NCBI GenBank assembly: GCA_029883965.1
Contig: JAOUIN010000092.1
Location: 1-8,640, forward strand
Source of the DNA: Betaproteobacteria bacterium
Lineage (GTDB): Bacteria; Pseudomonadota; Gammaproteobacteria; Burkholderiales; SG8-41
Direction: 5' to 3'
DNA length: 8,640 bases
Part shown: positions 6,299-8,640 of the stretch, one piece after another
Layout of the letters: each line of letters begins with the position of its first letter
How positions within the stretch are numbered: the first letter of the stretch is position 1
The notes under the pieces: generated by a model
The model's input: the letters and a program-made list of their open reading frames with translations, nothing else
What the model was told of the DNA's origin: nothing
Databases searched by the model: none
Program-made: the position numbers and the translations under genes

Positions 6299-7197
6299 AC
6301 ATCGTTGTCACCGGATCAAGTTCGTGCCTTGCGCGGGCATTGCTGCCGCGGCTGTGCGCCGACCCCGAAGTCACGCAGGTTACGGGCATCGACTTGCTGC
6401 CGGAGCATTTCGCGCATGCGAAGTTCCGGTCATTGATTGCGGATTTTCGCGACCCGCAGGTCATGGCCCTGCTGCCGGACCACAATGCCCTGGTGCACCT
6501 TGCATACGTAGTACTGCGCGGACACATGCCCGCATCCGCCATGCACGACGTCAACGTCAGCGGCAGTCTGAAGCTGCTGCAGGCCGCACAGGCCGCGGGC
6601 GTGCGGCGGATCATCCATCTGTCGAGCGCGGCAGTTTACGGCGGCGGCACCAATCTTGCCGAGACAGCACCGTACGCGCCGCTGCCGGATTTCTGCTACG
6701 GCGCACACAAAGCCGAACTAGAGCAATTGCTCGAACAAACCGTGCCGCAATGCGTACGCCTGCGGCCGCACGTGATCCTCGGACCCAATGCCCAGCCGAC
6801 ATTGCGGCAGATGCTTGCGCTGCCGGCCTATCCGGCACTCGCGGATCCGCAGCCCGAATTGCAGTGCGTGCACGAAAACGATGTTGCCGACGCCATCATC
6901 GGCAGCCTCAAGCGGGATGTACAAGGCGCCTACAATCTGGCCGCGGCCGAAAGCTTCACTTTGCGTGACGTGATGCGGCATCGCCATGCGCTGTGCCTGC
7001 CGCTGCCTGCGGTCATGGCACGCGCCGGCCTCGCAATAGCGCACCGCATGTCAGGCTGGGGGGGCGAGACCGGCTGGCTGTCCGGCCTGGGTCAGACGCT
7101 GACGCTGGACTGCAGTCGCGCCGCTCGTGAACTGCACTGGCAACCGGCATACGCGCCGGCACAGACGCTGGCAGCCACCGGCATTACCGCAGGCTGA
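6295..7197 (+). CDS. NAD(P)-dependent epimerase/dehydratase-like SDR protein
   Basis: A 300-residue extended-SDR protein with an N-terminal Rossmann fold. Visible motifs: MNIVVTGSSSCLARALLP at the N-terminus, acidic D33 at the end of the second strand (GIDLL), DFRD (50-53), LVHLAY (66-71), NVSGSLKLLQAA (87-98), HLSSAAVYG (108-116) with the catalytic-type serine, and Y135-x-x-x-K139 (YGAHK). LRPHVILGP (156-164) matches the usual RPxxxxGP element. The glycine motif is degenerate: TGSSSCLA instead of TGxxGxxG. The start is GTG at 6295, overlapping the monooxygenase stop as GTGA, so translation is probably coupled. The longer frame from 6193 lies inside the monooxygenase gene and is unlike the family. 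The reaction (epimerase, dehydratase, reductase or hydroxysteroid dehydrogenase type) cannot be decided. Confidence 0.88.
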   Translation: MNIVVTGSSSCLARALLPRLCADPEVTQVTGIDLLPEHFAHAKFRSLIADFRDPQVMALLPDHNALVHLAYVVLRGHMPASAMHDVNVSGSLKLLQAAQAAGVRRIIHLSSAAVYGGGTNLAETAPYAPLPDFCYGAHKAELEQLLEQTVPQCVRLRPHVILGPNAQPTLRQMLALPAYPALADPQPELQCVHENDVADAIIGSLKRDVQGAYNLAAAESFTLRDVMRHRHALCLPLPAVMARAGLAIAHRMSGWGGETGWLSGLGQTLTLDCSRAARELHWQPAYAPAQTLAATGITAG

Positions 7198-8035
7198 AGC
7201 CGTAACTCTCGAGCATGCGCACCGTCGGTGCGAGCAGCTCCCGGACAAACTGTGTGTGTACTGCATTGCCCAGCGCAAGCCTGCGCCAGCGCCCGCCATG
7301 CGTCAGCCCCGCGAGCTCATAGAACCGGGCCGGCGGCGTGTAAAACACCCGGGTGTACTGACGGAATAACGGGCGCACCACCGGATTGAGCACACGCAAC
7401 GCAACCCGTGGCAGCCGCAGCAGGGCCGTTTCGAGCTGGGCCCGCGCCGCCGCGATATGACGCGCTTCGTCGACGCAATGCAGGGTGCAGATCTCACGCA
7501 CCACCGGATTGACGTCGGGGCTGGAACGCACGTGGCGATTGAACTTGTCCGGGACGTCTTCGGCAATCACTGTCGCGGCCCAGAACAGAGCACCGCCGGC
7601 GGGCGCATGCCGCGCCAGCCAGTCGGCGAGACGGGGCGCCTGCCAGGCATTCAGTGGAACCTCGAGTCCGCTGCGCTCGATCGCCTCGAGAAACATCAGG
7701 CTGTGGCCGGCCTCCTCGCGCATCTCATGCAGAAAATATTTGTATGCCGCCGGCGCGAGCTCCGGCTTGAGCCGTTGCGATATGCGCTGCATGAACACTC
7801 GCTCCAGCCACAGGCCGGCATGCATGACGTTGATGAATTCGTACTGCGAAAGCCGCCGCCGCACATCCGGCGCCAGCGCATCGTATTCGGGCAATCCATA
7901 GAGTGACAGTGCCGCCTCGGGCATCCAGAAACCGCCGGCATCCAGGCGCGCCCAGTCAACAGCGGCTAACGGATCACGGTACCGCCGGCTGTTCTCGGAC
8001 AGTTGCTGTAGCAGTGCGTGGTCGGCGTCAGGCAT
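7184..8035 (-). CDS. AurF-like diiron oxygenase
   Basis: A 283-residue mostly helical, ferritin-like protein of the AurF (p-aminobenzoate N-oxygenase) family. The ligand pattern is complete: E78 (WLERV), E108-x-x-H111 (EEAGH), E159 (IAED), and H186-x-x-x-E190-x-x-H193 (HCVDEARH). The E159-to-H186 spacing of 27 and the HxxxExxH arrangement agree with the metal ligands reported for Streptomyces thioluteus AurF. Members oxidise aromatic amines or other substrates; the substrate here is unknown. The ATG at 8035 lacks a Shine-Dalgarno sequence and sits six bases after a perfect TATAAT. An in-frame ATG at 8104 would add 23 residues but also lacks a ribosome binding site. The 3' end overlaps the epimerase-like gene by 14 bases, tail to tail, with no terminator between. 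Confidence 0.88.
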   Translation of the reverse strand: MPDADHALLQQLSENSRRYRDPLAAVDWARLDAGGFWMPEAALSLYGLPEYDALAPDVRRRLSQYEFINVMHAGLWLERVFMQRISQRLKPELAPAAYKYFLHEMREEAGHSLMFLEAIERSGLEVPLNAWQAPRLADWLARHAPAGGALFWAATVIAEDVPDKFNRHVRSSPDVNPVVREICTLHCVDEARHIAAARAQLETALLRLPRVALRVLNPVVRPLFRQYTRVFYTPPARFYELAGLTHGGRWRRLALGNAVHTQFVRELLAPTVRMLESYGFSLR

Positions 8036-8041
8036 GTGTCG

Positions 8042-8047
8042 ATTATA
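8042..8047 (-). promoter_or_regulatory. Consensus -10 box immediately before the diiron oxygenase gene
   Basis: Perfect TATAAT on the minus strand ending six bases before the proposed ATG, so transcription would start at or next to the start codon. No -35-like hexamer is seen at 16-18 bases; that position overlaps the inverted repeat at 8064-8086. A TTGACG is present but only five bases upstream, too close to serve as -35. Confidence 0.45.
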
Positions 8048-8063
8048 AGTCCCGTCAATTAAC

Positions 8064-8086
8064 CGGGCGACCGTCCGGTGCGCCCG
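8064..8086. repeat. GC-rich inverted repeat between divergent genes
   Basis: Outer arms CGGGCG (8064-8069) and CGCCCG (8081-8086), continued inward by ACCG (8070-8073) and CGGT (8076-8079), with one unpaired G. Together this gives a near-perfect ten-pair palindrome. Its centre lies about 40 bases upstream of the transcription start expected from the TATAAT at 8042-8047, a typical activator position. It could be an operator shared by the divergent genes or an RNA hairpin in the leader of the rightward gene. Confidence 0.45.
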
Positions 8087-8132
8087 ACCGGCGGTGTTTA
8101 CCATGCAGGCGCTTTCGGCTAAGTTACCCCGC

Positions 8133-8640
8133 ATGCCGGTGCCCGCATTACGGATCAACGATCTTGCCAAAACCTATGGCAATGCCACCGCGCTTGCCGG
8201 ATTTTCGCTGGAAATCGCAGCGGGCGAATATTTCGGCCTGGTCGGCGAAAACGGCGCCGGCAAAACCACGCTGATCAAATGCCTGCTCGATTTCTGCGAC
8301 ATCGAAAACGGGAGCATCGATATTTTCGGTACGCCGCACCGGCAGACTGCGGCACGCAGCCGGCTGGCATACCTGCCGGAGCGTTTCACCCCGCCCTATT
8401 ATCTGACCGGGCGCGATTTCCTGCGTTATATCGCGGACCTGCACCGGCAGACCTACGACGAAGGCAGGGTCCGCGAAATGCTGGCCAAACTGGAACTCGA
8501 TACCGAATCCCTGGCCCGGTCTGCCCGCACCTTTTCCAAAGGCATGACCCAGAAACTGGGTCTGGCCGCCTGCCTGCTCTCGGCAAAGGATCTCTACATT
8601 CTTGACGAACCCACCAGCGGCCTGGACCCGAAGGCGCGCG
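8133..8640 (+). CDS. ABC-2 type transporter ATP-binding protein, 3' end beyond the window
   Basis: ABC ATPase with 169 residues visible and no stop before the window edge. Motifs: Walker A GENGAGKT (38-45), signature FSKGM (134-138, the SKGM variant usual in ABC-2 exporter ATPases), Walker B LYILDEP (154-160) and D-loop GLDP (163-166). The Q-loop position reads YLPERF (80-85), with Glu where many ABC proteins have Gln, a known variation in this class. The first residues PALRINDLAKTYGN align with family N-termini. An in-frame ATG at 8103 and a GTG at 8094 are alternative starts; none has a clear Shine-Dalgarno sequence, so the start is uncertain. It diverges from the diiron oxygenase gene. A membrane permease gene is expected downstream, outside the window. 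It is not closely similar to the other two ATPases here. Confidence 0.9.
   Translation, partial: MPVPALRINDLAKTYGNATALAGFSLEIAAGEYFGLVGENGAGKTTLIKCLLDFCDIENGSIDIFGTPHRQTAARSRLAYLPERFTPPYYLTGRDFLRYIADLHRQTYDEGRVREMLAKLELDTESLARSARTFSKGMTQKLGLAACLLSAKDLYILDEPTSGLDPKAR

Noticed and set aside
8052..8057. TTGACG on the minus strand as -35 box for the diiron oxygenase
   Set aside because: Only five bases separate it from the TATAAT, whereas 16-18 are needed.
1..8640. CRISPR arrays, tRNA/rRNA genes, insertion sequences, attachment sites
   Set aside because: No regularly spaced repeats, cloverleaf-like segments, transposase motifs or flanking terminal repeats were seen; genes fill nearly all of the window.

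Overview
The window is chromosomal DNA of a GC-rich Gram-negative bacterium, most likely a beta- or gammaproteobacterium. The main evidence is a complete MlaFEDCB outer-membrane lipid-transport operon ending in a BolA/IbaG gene, as in the E. coli mlaFEDCB-ibaG order. An extra ABC-2 exporter pair sits between mlaB and bolA; from memory this arrangement is more typical of Betaproteobacteria. No RNA genes, CRISPR arrays or mobile elements were seen, and no stretch over 300 bases lacks a gene.

Minus strand, 5085 down to 1: one long co-directional operon. mlaF (ATPase), mlaE (permease), mlaD (MCE subunit), mlaC (periplasmic carrier) and mlaB (STAS subunit) are followed by an ABC-2 ATPase, an ABC-2 permease and a bolA-family gene that runs off the left edge. 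Spacings run from an 11-base overlap (mlaF/mlaE) to gaps of about 55 bases. A good sigma70-type promoter (TTGGTC, 17 bases, TAGAAT) lies just upstream of the GTG proposed as the mlaF start. mlaA (vacJ), the outer-membrane partner, is not in this cluster.

Plus strand, 5222 to 7197: a luciferase-like flavin monooxygenase and an NAD(P)-dependent epimerase/SDR-like protein, coupled by a GTGA start/stop overlap. They diverge from the mla operon across a 136-base intergenic region with two small inverted repeats.

Minus strand, 8035 to 7184: an AurF-type diiron oxygenase that converges on the epimerase gene with a 14-base tail-to-tail overlap. Its ligand pattern is intact, and a perfect TATAAT lies only six bases before the proposed start, suggesting a leaderless transcript. 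Divergent from it, a new ABC-2 type ATPase gene begins at 8133 and leaves the window on the right.

The left half is envelope maintenance: Mla moves phospholipids between the inner and outer membranes. The right half is a small oxidative-metabolism group (two oxygenases and an SDR) whose substrates cannot be read from the sequence. Most of the window is recognisable. The least explained items are the exporter pair inside the mla operon, the regulatory layout at 8036-8132 and the degenerate nucleotide-binding motif of the epimerase-like protein.
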